From positions 372,001 through 436,000 of the forward strand of contig BDSL01000060.1 of NCBI GenBank assembly GCA_003116995.1: a stretch of DNA of 64,000 nt, read 5' to 3'. Source of the DNA: Yamagishiella unicocca. Lineage: Eukaryota; Chlorophyta; Chlorophyceae; Chlamydomonadales; Volvocaceae. Position 1 is the stretch's first letter. Every line of letters begins with the position of its first letter. Of this stretch, positions 43,116-53,680 are shown piece after piece. Both the position numbers and the translations under genes were made by a program. The notes under the pieces were generated by a model. The model saw only the letters and a list, made by a program, of their open reading frames with translations, did not search any database and was not told where the DNA came from.

Positions 43116-45055
43116 TAGCCTCTGTTTATTATTTCAGCAGGAGTGGTTCGGATGGCTGCCGTGTAAGGGAGCGCAAGGCCGCCCTGCCGGCGCGCTCTCC
43201 CTCGCTCCTAATAGTGCTGCCCGCTGCTCAGCAGCTCGCGTTACTGTCACCTACGGGGGTAGTCCAAGGCAGTTGCACAGCAGGAATATGTGCGGCGAAA
43301 GGATTCAATAAAGACCTGTGGTTGGCGGAAACGCACACTGCAGGGCAGGCACCGGCGCGGGCACGGGACATGTGACGCCCCAAGCCGCTGCTGACAACGT
43401 ACCCCAGACGTCAAATCAACCACATATCCGTGTATAGGTATTACAGCTGTCAAGATTTGGCTGCTATTCATCCGTCCGACTTAGCAGCCGCAACTATTAC
43501 ATACGTGAGAGGCACTATTCTCACGGTTCTTTTTTTGCAGCTTTACAACCAGCCACTCGTACCTTTATTGCAAGCCTGCAACTTACTTGGCAGACAGAAA
43601 TAATGCCTCTATCCTTCTCAAGCTGTTTTCCAGGGTGCGTCCATATGAGTGATCGGAAGTTCCGACAGCTAGAACGAGAAAGCAATAAATTCGGTTGCGT
43701 AGTATGGAATGGGGAGTTCCGGCGGCTTTATCCCCGTAGGCCGCTAGAATTTGGAAAGTGCAAATCAACTACGGTATTTTCATTTCCCAGAAAGTTGCGA
43801 ATCGGGTCGTGCGCAGATTACGACGAGAGTTTTTCCCGCGGCGCTTAATGTTTCCGAATTTATAAGCCTGCAGCTTCATATATTATAAGGTATAGGTATC
43901 GAGATCGTATTATGTCCTGCGTTTCGTCGATGTACTGGTAAGTGCAACTGTGCAAACGTGGTACCGGTCCAAACTTTGAATGGTCTAAGGAACACAATCA
44001 CAGGAATATAAGTTTTTCACAACTCGAATTGTTGTTTCCAAGCGCTCCGCAAAGGTGCTTATGGAATGTTTTATCTGTGGTGTCGAATGACGTCTCATTG
44101 TCTGTATCGAGGTAAATTCATCGACAAATGTTAAACACGTTGTAATAAATGGGATCGATTATATCGCGGTATTCATGAACTAGCTAGCCAACAACTGCGC
44201 CGGGAGAAATAATGTGAGACATAATGTGAGACGAGTCTTTCATGCATTAGTTTTAGTTCACCCGACAATCATTTACAGCTGCAGGTGAGCCCATGCGTTT
44301 AACAACAGCATGGATGTATGCATGGGTGCGAGCTGCCACCTTAGCTTCAGCAGTAGATAGCACCTGCTGGTTGTTCGGCAGCAGAATGCATGGCTATGAA
44401 GATGATTTGTGCTTGATACTTGTGTAAGGATTTCGTACCCCCTCGTGCCCTCTGTCCCGGGCGGGCGGGGGAGCCCTAACTGCTGCTGCTGTAATCAGCG
44501 GTCCATGCATGCACGTCTTGTTGCTGATTCCTTTGGGCCCTGCCTGCCACGTCTGCAAAGTTGCGGAACTTATATATACACTCAACCCGTATACCGCCGG
44601 TAATATCCGGCCGCAGTTAGGGCTGGCAGCCGCACGCGTTCGTAAAGGACTGCCATTGCCATCATGCATACATTTCTATTCCATCCTCAGATGAGGACGA
44701 TCGTCGTCACTCTGATGAACCTGCCGAAGTATTTCCTTCGGCAGGTTCATCGACGATCCACCACAAGGATCACCCGGCTGATGCCGTTACAATCAACGTA
44801 CGGCTGCTTGGACGCACGACTGGCAATGGCAGCTGTCTAATGATGCATACATACACCATACCCTGCACCATATCGAGTGCATCCTCTTCAAAATTACTGT
44901 ATGAGTTGCGATCAGAATGCGAGAGTTGCAAGCGGCTGCGAGCGCGGAAGTGCAACCAGCAGGAGGGCCCGATGGGCCCGAGCGACCACGACACATACAG
45001 GTCACCGGAGGCGGCGGGCGAGAGAACCCGCCCTCACCGGCGATCAGGGCTTAAG
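43116..45055. other. Intergenic stretch upstream of RWP-RK copy 2
   Basis: No supported gene. It should contain the promoter of the RWP-RK gene at 41583-43115. A short direct repeat (ATAATGTGAGAC twice) lies at about 44210-44232. A strong hairpin lies at 44699-44758. Confidence 0.5.
44699..44758. other. Strong inverted repeat / hairpin
   Basis: ATGAACCTGCCGAAG (44714-44728 region) is followed after six bases by its exact complement CTTCGGCAGGTTCAT. A further eight pairs (GATCGTCG with CGACGATC) extend the stem past an 8-base bulge. Both arms resemble the conserved 3' end of 18S rRNA (GAACCTGC-GAAGG) in inverted orientation. That may be chance or a rearranged rDNA scrap. Confidence 0.6.
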
Positions 45056-45079
45056 CCCTATGGCAGCCAAATCGTCGTA

Positions 45080-45260
45080 AAGGCCTCGTAAAAGCCTTAC
45101 GAGCCTTCATAAGAGCCCTCGTAAGAGCCCTCATAATCGTTTACGAGCTGTCATTATGACGGTTCCTAAGTTCGTTACCGCATAAGAAGGCCCTACGACT
45201 CTTACGAGCCTTTTAAGACGAGACCTTTAAATGCGTCGTAACCTCTTACGACTTGTTTTA
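45080..45260. repeat. Left subterminal CGTAAG/CTTACG motif cluster
   Basis: About ten copies of CGTAA or TTACG, mostly as CTTACGAG, TCGTAAGAG or TCGTAAA, in both orientations directly inside the left inverted repeat. Similar motifs sit at the right end. In CACTA elements such clusters are bound by the element-encoded TnpA-type protein; here that is inference. Confidence 0.8.
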
Positions 45261-45409
45261 GTGGGGTAAGCACCGTGCAGGCTCGCCAACTTCGGCGCAT
45301 TTACACCGTTCAGTGCATCGCAGAGGCTTCATCCACCTAGAACCTTTTGTAACTCACAATTATGGACTGATTTGAGTTTACAATCTGCGCTCAGTATGTC
45401 TGAGCACGC

Positions 45410-46745
45410 TCGAAGCTCAGAGACCGGCCCGGTGTCCCGTACGTCTAGCTACCTACATACATACGTGAATACCTCTCTTAGTGTTTCATCACTGTCTCGT
45501 ATCAATTGCTGCCGTTCTAACCTATTCGTTATCCCAGAAACGATGCTACCCCACGACTAGGGAGTTGCGTGGAAACTCAGCCAGCGCTGCAGCGGGGTCG
45601 GAGACCGGCCCGGTCTCGGATCAATTAATACCGTTTTTATCCACACTGGCTCCTGGAAACGATGCAAACCCACGAAGAGGCAGCTGCACGCAAACCCAGC
45701 GCTGCGGGGTCGGAGACCGGCCCGGTCTGGGATCGATTGCTACCTTCTAATCAACACTGTCTCCCGGAAACGATGCAAACCCACGAAGAGGCAGCTGCAC
45801 GCAAACCCAGCGCTGCGGGGTCGGAGACCGGCCCGGTCTCGGATCGATTGCTACCGTTCTAATCAACACTGTCTCCCGGAAACGATGCAAACCCACGAAG
45901 AGGCAGCTGCACGCAAACCCAGCGCTGCGGGGTCGGAGACCGGCCCGGTCTCGGATCAATTAATACCGTTTTTATCCACACTGGCTCCTGGAAACGATGC
46001 AAACCCACGAAGAGGCAGCTGCACGCAAACCCAGCGCTGCGGGGTCGGAGACCGGCCCGGTCTGGGATCGATTGCTACCGTTCTAATCAACACTGTCTCC
46101 CGGAAACGATGCAAACCCACGAAGAGGCAGCTGCACGCAAACCCAGCGCTGCGGGGTCGGAGACCGGCCCGGTCTGGGATCGATTGCTACCGTTCTAATC
46201 AACACTGTCTCCCGGAAACGATGCAAACCCACGAAGAGGCAGCTGCACGCAAACCCAGAGCTGCGGGGTCGGAGACCGGCCCGGTCTCGGATCAATTAAT
46301 ACCGTTTTTATCCACACTGGCTCCTGGAAACGATGCAAACCCACGAAGAGGCAGCTGCACGCAAACCCAGCGCTGCGGGGTCGGAGACCGGCCCGGTCTC
46401 GGATCAATTAATACCGTTTTTATCCACACTGGCTCCTGGAAACGATGCAAACCCACGAAGAGGCAGCTGCACGCAAACCCAGCGCTGCGGGGTCGGAGAC
46501 CGGCCCGGTCTGGGATCGATTGCTACCGTTCTAATCAACACTGTCTCCCGGAAACGATGCAAACCCACGAAGAGGCAGCTGCACGCAAACCCAGCGCTGC
46601 GGGGTCGGAGACCGGCCCGGTCTGGGATCGATTGCTACCGTTCTAATCAACACTGTCTCCCGGAAACGATGCAAACCCACGAAGAGGCAGCTGCACGCAA
46701 ACCCAGCGCTAGCTGTGGGGTCGGAGACCGGCCCGGTCTGGGATC
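45410..46745. repeat. 112-bp satellite, about 12 copies, palindromic core
   Basis: The period is exactly 112 bp from 45601 to 46609, with a final copy shifted by 3 bp (46724) and a diverged first copy near 45418. Each unit contains AGACCGGCCCGGTCT, a 7+1+7 palindrome. Two unit variants differ after it (ATCAATTAATACC versus ATCGATTGCTACC) and tend to follow one another as A-B-B. Plus-strand frames across it are shadows, since they simply repeat and end nowhere meaningful. Confidence 0.95.
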
Positions 46746-46958
46746 AATTGCGTGGAAACCCAGCGCCAAACTACGCCATCCAGGGAGGCGTTGGGCAACC
46801 CTCCAGATGTTGCAAGGTATGCCAGTGACGAGCAAGGGCCACCAACCATCCACCCTTCTTAGGGTGCCGTAGGACTACGCATGACCATGGCACAATGGCT
46901 TCAGTAGAGAACCAAGGCCCGTCAGGATGGCTTACTGGACGCAATTGCATGACAGGCC

Positions 46959-47950
46959 CTAGCGGATCAGCACCAAGCACAGGCGGGGCCGTATGTCCCG
47001 CTCGTGACGGTGGGGATCCAAGTAATGGCCAAGCGTGGCGGCGCTCCGCAACTGCCCAAAAGCCAGCAAGGCGGGAACCCCTTCACCCGACGCCTCCGAG
47101 GCCTGCAAGGCGCCCCGGCGGAAACTGTGGACGGTTTCCCCCTCATAGAGCCCCGCCCCCTGCAGGTGCAGGCGGACCCGGGCCGCCAGGCTCGCGCTGC
47201 GTAGCGCGGTCTCCTTGAAGCCCTGTTGATCCGGGGCCAGGGGCCGGAACAACAGGTCCCGGACGGTGCTCCCCGCCGGGGCGTCGGGCTGGCCACAGCA
47301 CCACAGGTAGTAGGCCAGGTTCCGCGGAAGGCAGAACGCTGGCTCCGCCGGGTTGGGAACCAGCTCCACGAACGGGGCGCGCGCCAGCTTATGAGCCTTG
47401 GTGCCTCGCTGTCGGAAACACAGGGAGGGGGCCAGAGAGGGACCCCACTCCCAGGGTGGCGGCAACGGGAAGCCCGGGTACGGCCGGCGGTGAGGTTGTG
47501 CAGGGTCTACGAAGTCCCCAAGCCCGAGTTTGCCCACGTCGTGCCCTCGCACCGCCGTTTGCCGCAGCAACAGCATGCACAGGTGATCCCTCAACAGCAG
47601 TAGCCGCTCCAGCGAGGGGGCGGCTGGCCTGCACCATTAAGCCCCACAGGTACGCCACGAGTGCGCGGTAGCTATTGAAAGTACGTGGAAGGTATAAGGC
47701 TGCACGCTGGTGGTCCGCGCTTGCGTCGGTACTTGACATATTCTGAAAAATACTAGTAAGCATTCGCGTAACAGCGGTCTCTGCTGTAGCACCTGGGCTT
47801 GCATCCCGTTGGGCTAATGCTTGTAGACAAACCTTGATGACTATGTCCTGGACGGTGTGATCGTCACTTGGTAGGCCATTGACACGGACCTTCTCGAACC
47901 TTCGGCTTGGTTCCCCCCCGTCAGCTCCTGGCAGGACTTTTGCACATTGA
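46959..47950 (-). pseudogene. Tyrosine recombinase, one frameshift
   Basis: The frame from about 47950 to 47626 continues in the neighbouring frame from there to 46959. The first part has FNSYRALVAYLWGL, helical and compatible with the core-binding domain. The second has the catalytic signatures of tyrosine recombinases: arginine in TAVRGHDVGKL, HxxR in VHSFRRG, and the nucleophile in GHYLDPHRH. The usual H/W site appears as Q (GQLRSAATLGHY). The shift falls in a run of five C at about 47618-47622, where one base fewer would restore the frame. It may be a real indel or a sequence error. Such recombinases occur in DIRS-type retrotransposons (Kangaroo of Volvox) and in Crypton elements. No reverse transcriptase is next to it. 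Its place inside the CCCTA element makes ownership by that element a real possibility. Confidence 0.8.
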
Positions 47951-48686
47951 CATATTACTTAGTGGTCACGCTGGACGGACCGTGCTGTCATTGGTGAGGG
48001 CACCCGTCTTCTACTTTGTTTTATGCTATTTCGGTAAATTAGGTTTTCAGCTTGGTAAGGCACTGCCTTATGCGGTCGGTTGGCTGCTCCGTGACATGCT
48101 CCGTTCTCTGCTGGGTTTGGAAGCTTCCGTTAGGTGCTGCCTTATGCGGTCGGTAATCGGGTCCGTACCGTGCTACGTTGGCCCGGTCCGTTCCTGGTCC
48201 GTTCATAACGAACTGTAAAACGTAGCAAGCGATCCTCTCCGTTCCCGGCTCGGTTTAGGTCCGTGTCATTCGGGGTTACTTCTAAATGCAATGTACCGAT
48301 AACCGAATAACTGATTCATTTATTGCGTCATGTAGTCCAAGGGCAACACCTCAAGCACTCTGGGAATGGGCTGGTCCGTTTCCTCTCTGTTTCAGGCTCG
48401 GTTTAGGTCCGTTTTCTCAGTCCGTTTTGGTAGTTTTTGCTATCTGTTATGCATTCCGTTTCCTGGTCCGTATGGGCCAAAAACCTAGCCCTGTTCGCCA
48501 TTCTCCCGCTTGCCATTCTCCCATCGGCGGCCAACCTCGCTACGTCCGGTGTGCTTCAGCAGCGTCAGTTTCGCGGCTCAGTAGGGTACCCCCTGTTCCA
48601 TAACATCTCACGTTCATTCGGTTTAAAGTTCCAGTTGAGCCGATTGTGGTCACTATGTCCCTCCTCAGCATCTTCGTACACATCAC

Positions 48687-49991
48687 TCATTGCTAGCTGA
48701 GGTGCCAACCCCGTGGAAGCAAGCAGCGGCACTGGTGATGCCGGTTTCCTCCCAGGGTATACCCCACGTTCTACCTGGGATAGAGGAAGTGGGGTCCATG
48801 CTCACCGCACGGTTGGGGTAGCGGTTGGGCGGGGGGGAGCCGCTGGCGCTGCGGGATATGACTGTTCGGGTTGGGACGGCTGTGCAACTGGTCGAGTTCG
48901 CGGACGCCCGGCGGGCCGCGCATGAGAAATTTGTGCGCGAAGCGCTTGGGGGTACCGGGCCAGTCCTGCCAGCGGTCCTGAATGCCTTGCAGCAAGTGTT
49001 CCGGCGGCTCTGGTCTGGCATGAAGTGGGAGCCGGCCTATAAGGAGGGATGGTGGCGGTTGGCTGTGGATGGGATCCCCCTCCTCGGGAACTCTCATATG
49101 CGGACGGCAGCAGCAGCCCCCTGTGGGTGCGGTGTGCCGGCTGGAGAGTCTCCAGGGGCGGGTACCCCCCGCTTACACCACTTTTGGTTCTGCCCTGTGG
49201 CTCAAGCAGTGATTGCCCAACTCGAGACCCAGCGTGGTGCAGGGGTGACACGGGCACAAGTTTGGTTGGTGCAAGCACCTACCGGGGTACAGTCCTGCGT
49301 CTGGGATGTAGTAGTCCTGGCGGCTATTACTGCCATGGAGGTGGGGCGCCGGTTTATGGCCGCGGCCTTGACAAGGGCGGGGGCTGGTGGTCCCCCTCTT
49401 ACTCCGGGTAGTGGTCTTCTGGATCGTGCCGTTCGCCATGGGGTGGTGGAGTTTTGGGCCCTGCTGAGGGGCTTTGCTGCGCTGGGGCTTCCCCAGAAAG
49501 GCTGGGATGCAGTGGGGCCTCGGCATCCTTTCTTGCGGGTTGTCGCCAATCGCCTTGTGTGCGGGGGACCGGCTGAGGTACTGGTGGATTCCTGATCGGC
49601 TCGGGTTGTCTTGGGGAGCGGGGTTTCCCGTGCTTCATACTTTCTGGCTATATAGGCGTGTTGAGCCCTGCTAGGGGTCCGTGCCTTATGGGATGAGAGG
49701 TGGCTGGTTCTGATGTTTGCATCGCTGCGGCGCTTCACTGGTTCGTCGGATGCTGGGATGTTAGGTTGGTTGGTGGCCAGTTCCTGATAGGGGAGCCTCT
49801 AGTGCAAATTCCCCCTGGGGTGCTGGCTGCTGCTCTGTATGCCTACGGCCTGTCAATTTGGTGTTCTGGTGGTTTGCCTTTGTTTCGGTGCATGTCGGTT
49901 TTTGTTTCCTCCGTCTTGTTCAGTGTCAGGCGGTGCGCCCGATGGTTCTACCTCTTGGTCTGGAACCCACTGTAACCGTTACAACTCAACA
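48687..49991 (+). mobile_element. 5'-truncated LINE with 7-bp target duplication
   Basis: A 1,305-bp insertion bounded by ACATCAC at 48680-48686 and 49992-49998. It carries the C-terminal part of a LINE ORF2, then a 3' untranslated region ending GGTTCTACCTCTTGGTCTGG, a short spacer and TGTAACCGTTACAAC. The same 3' end recurs at about 29045, 36746, 36868 and 55965. The insertion splits a minus-strand ORF of the surrounding transposon, so it arrived later. Confidence 0.85.
48825..49595 (+). pseudogene. LINE ORF2 C-terminal fragment with zinc-finger-like region
   Basis: A 256-codon frame with WWRLAVDGIPLLGN, CGCG and a HHFWFCPVAQAV motif, the zinc-binding region found after the reverse transcriptase in many L1-like ORF2 proteins. 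The reverse transcriptase is missing through 5' truncation. About 40 further codons of the same protein lie just upstream (48695-48825) in another frame, showing decay. Confidence 0.75.
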
Positions 49992-50758
49992 ACATCACCC
50001 TCTGCAAAATCCTCTTCCGCGTCCTCATATACAGCCCAGTCTTCGGCCATTTCTTCTGAAGAGGGAGAATCTTCTTCAGCAGATGACAGCTGCTGGTAAT
50101 CAGGGATATTGAAGTTTGGCGCTGTACTATCAACAGGGCTTCCACCATGGCCAGGGTCGCCAGTACCATTACGTGTTGGGGTCGGGGTGTAATCGTTGAA
50201 CGGCTGTCTGGTGCACTGAGTTACGTCACCAGAACTACCGCCACATGCAGAGTTTCCCATGCGAGTAGGCGGGGTATCGGCGTTGAACGGAGTGGGGACA
50301 AATCGACGACGTATCGGTAAGCTGGCTCGAAGAGGTGAGTCGAAGGCGATGGCAGGTGCTGTGTGCTGCCTTGCGACATCTTGCAGGAGCTGGCTCGCAT
50401 ACCTAGGACGCATACCTAGGCGGGATGATAGGTACACGTGTTCGTGTCAAACCCTCGTTGTCAGGCTCGCTCTCTAGGGCGCGGATTCCATCGTTCTGCA
50501 TTTCACCATTATCCAAAACGAAGAGGACAAGGAGAGGTATGGCAATCGTTCGACACCACACGCACTGCTCGAGCCGAATGGCGGCCGCGAGTTGCGGTAA
50601 GCATTATGCACTCTGTCTGCTGTGCATTACATTAACCCTTTTAGGACGGCAGTATTCCCTTTCACCTAAGGCCTGTTGTAGAAAGGCGGCGCCCGGAACA
50701 CTGCTACCGTACGCATTGTGTTGTACGGCGGCCGCGGCGAATTCACCTTCGCGCGTGT

Positions 50759-51070
50759 ATGCCTCGGAAGCATCACACGGCGCTGATGCGTTTTCGTCTC
50801 GGCTGTTGGGATCTCGACGTAAGTCGTTTTGCACGTCGGCCGCGTGAGCCACGCGTTGAGAGAACGTGCCGAGTGTGCCGCGGGGATATGGTAGAAGACG
50901 AGTTTCATGTTCTTATGGAGTGTCCCGTGTATGAGCCCCTCAGACGAGCTGTAGATTTTCCTACTGGACAGGATATGCAAGTGGTGATGACTACGTGGGA
51001 TCAGGTGAAACTAGGCAACCTTTTGGCTCAGATACAGAGGGCGCGGACAGAGTCATTAAGGGAATAATCC
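50759..51070 (+). pseudogene. Second LINE ORF fragment (C-terminal zinc finger)
   Basis: About 100 codons. The motif pattern RFRLGCWDLDV, then CRVCRGDMVEDEFHVLMECP and Y-x3-LR matches the cysteine/histidine finger at the C-terminal end of LINE reverse-transcriptase proteins. The fragment differs from the one at 48825-49595, so it is a different LINE family. Boundaries and a target duplication were not found. Confidence 0.75.
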
Positions 51071-51548
51071 CGATTTTCTAGTATTAGTTCTAGAAGTGCG
51101 CCCTTTGACGGACGTCCGTTATGGGGGGACGCATGCTACTGGCGCGAGCCAGTACGACATGTAATAAATCGTAATCCTAATTTACAATTCACCAAACCAT
51201 TCACTCGTAGACTTTCCCTAACAACGAACTACTAACTACACTAAGACAATGTCCTGAATTATATGCAATTTGTATACAGCAGCGGTTGCGGGCATAGATC
51301 ACTTTTGAAATTTTGGCGGGGAAAAAATGTACCGGTCAGATAACGTTTCATCACACGAATAATTATCAGATGGAGGAGAAGACGATAGGAGAGCGCGAAG
51401 TGCTGGTGCGGCGGGGACAAGTTACGATCAGCCACGTGAGCGAACATACGGAGCTGCTGGCCGAGGCCTCGACGGCCGAGGCGCAGGAGCTGACTGGCAC
51501 AGAGGTCCTATCCATGCGCAAAATGGATACGCACCGCCTGAAGGTCGT

Positions 51549-52920
51549 ATGGGGTCAGCGCCTACCTACAACGGAAAGAGTGACATCGAAAGTTTCCTTC
51601 AACTGCGGGGCGTGTCTGGCACTATCCTAAGCGCTCTAAGCGACCGCGCTAAGGCCGAGCTGGCATCGGTGTTAAGGACCAGTAGAGAGACTTTCGAGAC
51701 TCTGACATCTGCGCTGACAAGCGAGATCGAAGCGTCTGACAGCAATCCGCGGGAGGCAGGGCTGTCCCTGCTGAAGGAGTACCACGTTCCACGAATGCAA
51801 GCAATCCAGTTACTGGATGCTATCGTCCCACCGAACAGCAGACGCGAGGCGAAGAGGAAGAAGGAAAGCAGTGTCGGGTAAGCATACAGTAACTTAAGCA
51901 GTGAGTCTTTGCTTATGGAGTGCGGGTAGGTCCCCTATGCCGTCCCATCCCCCTTCCCCATTGGCGCAACGAATCATGAAGGCTTCATGTCTTACAGGCG
52001 ACGAAATGGCGTCACTTGTCAACGAGGCAGTTGTGGAACAGCTGCAGCAGCCGCAGCCACCATGTGAGTAATGAAGGAGACCTCTACCCAACATGATGAC
52101 ACGTGTCACATCTTTTATAGTTTTGAAAATGTAACGGTTGAAGTGAATGTGTTGCAAAAGGGGTCTCAGGTAATGTCCAACATGAGGACGTCGTAGGTGG
52201 CGGGATTACGGAGACCTCATCCATTCCCTACTATTAACCGGTGGGCTTTTAATTTTTCGCAGGTGGGCTCGTGCCGCCGGGCTACAATGCCGATGCCACG
52301 GCTGGACAATTCGGCGCTTATGGAAATCCAGACGACTATCCCGCAGACGATGATGATGCGGCACCTCTGTACGCACCGGAGTCGAGGACGTCGACGATGG
52401 TAAGATACCCTGCATGATAGGATGCATCATGAACAGTATTTGATATCACCATGTCCCTTATGTACACGACATTCAGGGGGGCGCCGCCAGCGCAGGCAGG
52501 TATGTCAAGTGGACTACGGGGCCCTTGCAGGCCTGAAAGTCCCCGCTAAAGGTGCGAATGTATTATGCATCCACGGCGTACTATTCCTTGCGAACTATAC
52601 AACAAAATTTGCATTGTTACGGCAGGCGTTCCACTAGGCGGCAAAAAGGCAGCGGTGCCAAAGGCAGGAGGGAGCCAACTAGTTGCCGGTAAGAATCAAA
52701 TTGTGGTATAAAACGGACACCCTTACATAAAAAAGGACACACATAACACTACTGTGTGTATTCAGGTTCTGCTCCGTCAAATGGCGTACTACTTGCTGGT
52801 GGAGGCCGCAGTGGCAGCCATGGTGGACGTGGTGCTGGAGCAGCTCAGGGTGCCAATGCAGGTCGTCTGCCTGCTAGCCTTGTTGCTGCTAGGCGTCGGG
52901 CCGGTCATGGGCAGAGTTAG
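51549..52920 (+). CDS. Small multi-exon gene inside the CCCTA transposon
   Basis: Exons: 51549-51876 (donor GTAAGC), about 51998-52063 (donor GTGAGT), 52263-52399 (donor GTAAGA), then small exons about 52477-52499, 52520-52545 and 52629-52680, and a last exon from about 52767 to the stop at 52918-52920. Phases of the first three exons agree. The joins of the small exons are uncertain; one would need a GC donor. The product starts with a helical, charged region (SDIESFLQLRG, then KRKKES), has an acidic middle (DDYPADDDDAAP) and a Gly/Arg-rich end (GGRSGSHGGRG). No known domain is recognised. By position it is a candidate for the DNA-binding accessory protein (TnpA-like) of the element. The start may lie at 51370 instead, but that frame is closed by a stop before the overlap. 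Confidence 0.55.
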
Positions 52921-53345
52921 ACCGAGCCGGTGAAGTGCAGCGAGAGGTATACCGGGCCGGTCGAGGGCCGCGAGACCGGGCCAGTTATGGGCAGAGTTAG
53001 GCCGGGCCGGTGAAGTGCAGCGAGAGGTAGACCGGGCCGGTCGAGGCCCGCGAGACCGGGCCGGTTATGGGCAGATAGAGTTAGACTGGGCCGGTGAAGT
53101 GCAGCGAGAGGTAGACCGGGCCGGTCGAGGGCCGCGAGACCGGGCCGGTTATGGGCAGATAGAGTTAGACCGGGCCGGTGAAGTGCAGCGAGAGGTAGAC
53201 CGGGCCGGTCGAGGCCCGCGAGACCGGGCCGGTTATGGGCAGATAGAGTTAGACCAAGCCGGTGAAGTGCAGCGAGAGGTAGACCGGGCCGGTCGAGATA
53301 GACCGGTGTACCCGCCAAGGGCTGCGATAGACCGGTCCGGTCTAC
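52916..53345. repeat. 80-84-bp satellite, about 5 copies, palindromic core
   Basis: Units start with GGGCAGAGTTAG or GGGCAGATAGAGTTAG and carry several ACCGGGCCGGT cores, including AGACCGGGCCGGTC. That is the same palindrome, apart from the central base, as in the left 112-bp satellite. The stop codon of the preceding gene is part of the first unit. Later 84-bp units are open on both strands; I do not take this as coding. Confidence 0.92.
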
Positions 53346-53439
53346 CGCAGTGTTAGATGACGACAGGCCACCGTGTAACCGTGTAACGAATGAAATCTCT
53401 GATAATGGCATCCGCCTCAATGCGTCATAACACCATTCA

Positions 53440-53680
53440 TAATAGTGCTCGTAAGGGTCTTACGAGTCGTAAGTCGTAACTGTTTACGAGGCTTTTAGTT
53501 CTTTATAAGACGTTAGGTACGTTAACTACTTATACCGTCTTAAGCAGGGTTTAAAATCCTAAGTTCGTAACTGTTTACGAGGCTTTTAGTTCTTTATAAG
53601 ACGTTAGGTACGTTAACTACTTAAACAGTCGTTGGAGTCGTAACACCCTCGTAACGTCGTTACGACTCCTAGGAGCCCTT
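53440..53680. repeat. Right subterminal region with 58-bp direct repeat
   Basis: CGTAAG/CTTACG motifs recur in both orientations. A 58-bp block starting CGTAACTGTTTACGAGGCTT is present at 53475-53532 and again at 53566-53623. This mirrors the left subterminal cluster. Confidence 0.85.

Larger units (their letters stand above)
48575..50437 (-). pseudogene. Acidic ORF interrupted by a LINE insertion
   Basis: The frame from 50437 to 49999 (about 145 codons, ending in an acidic stretch with VYEDAEE) runs into the LINE at 48687-49991. Beyond the LINE, minus-strand sequence from 48686 to 48575 continues in the same phase when one copy of the 7-bp target duplication is removed. It begins with a second VYEDAEE motif and stops after about 35 codons. 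I recognise no domain. It is Ser/Pro-rich, then Asp/Glu-rich. It lies upstream of the tyrosine recombinase on the same strand, so the two could be parts of one spliced gene; that is inference. Confidence 0.7.

Noticed and set aside
45410..46745. CRISPR-like array
   Set aside because: The 112-bp units are repeated whole with no unique spacers, and the genome is eukaryotic.
45885..46872. Plus-strand ORFs across the 112-bp array
   Set aside because: Repetitive frames with no proper start, end or domain; the array is satellite DNA.
48687..49991. The LINE as the source of a transposase for the surrounding CCCTA element
   Set aside because: Its motifs are those of a LINE ORF2, and its own target duplication shows that it inserted later.
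52917..53420. ORFs on both strands over the 84-bp satellite as a repeat protein
   Set aside because: 84 is a multiple of three, so frames stay open by chance. There is no start context and the preceding gene already stops at 52920.
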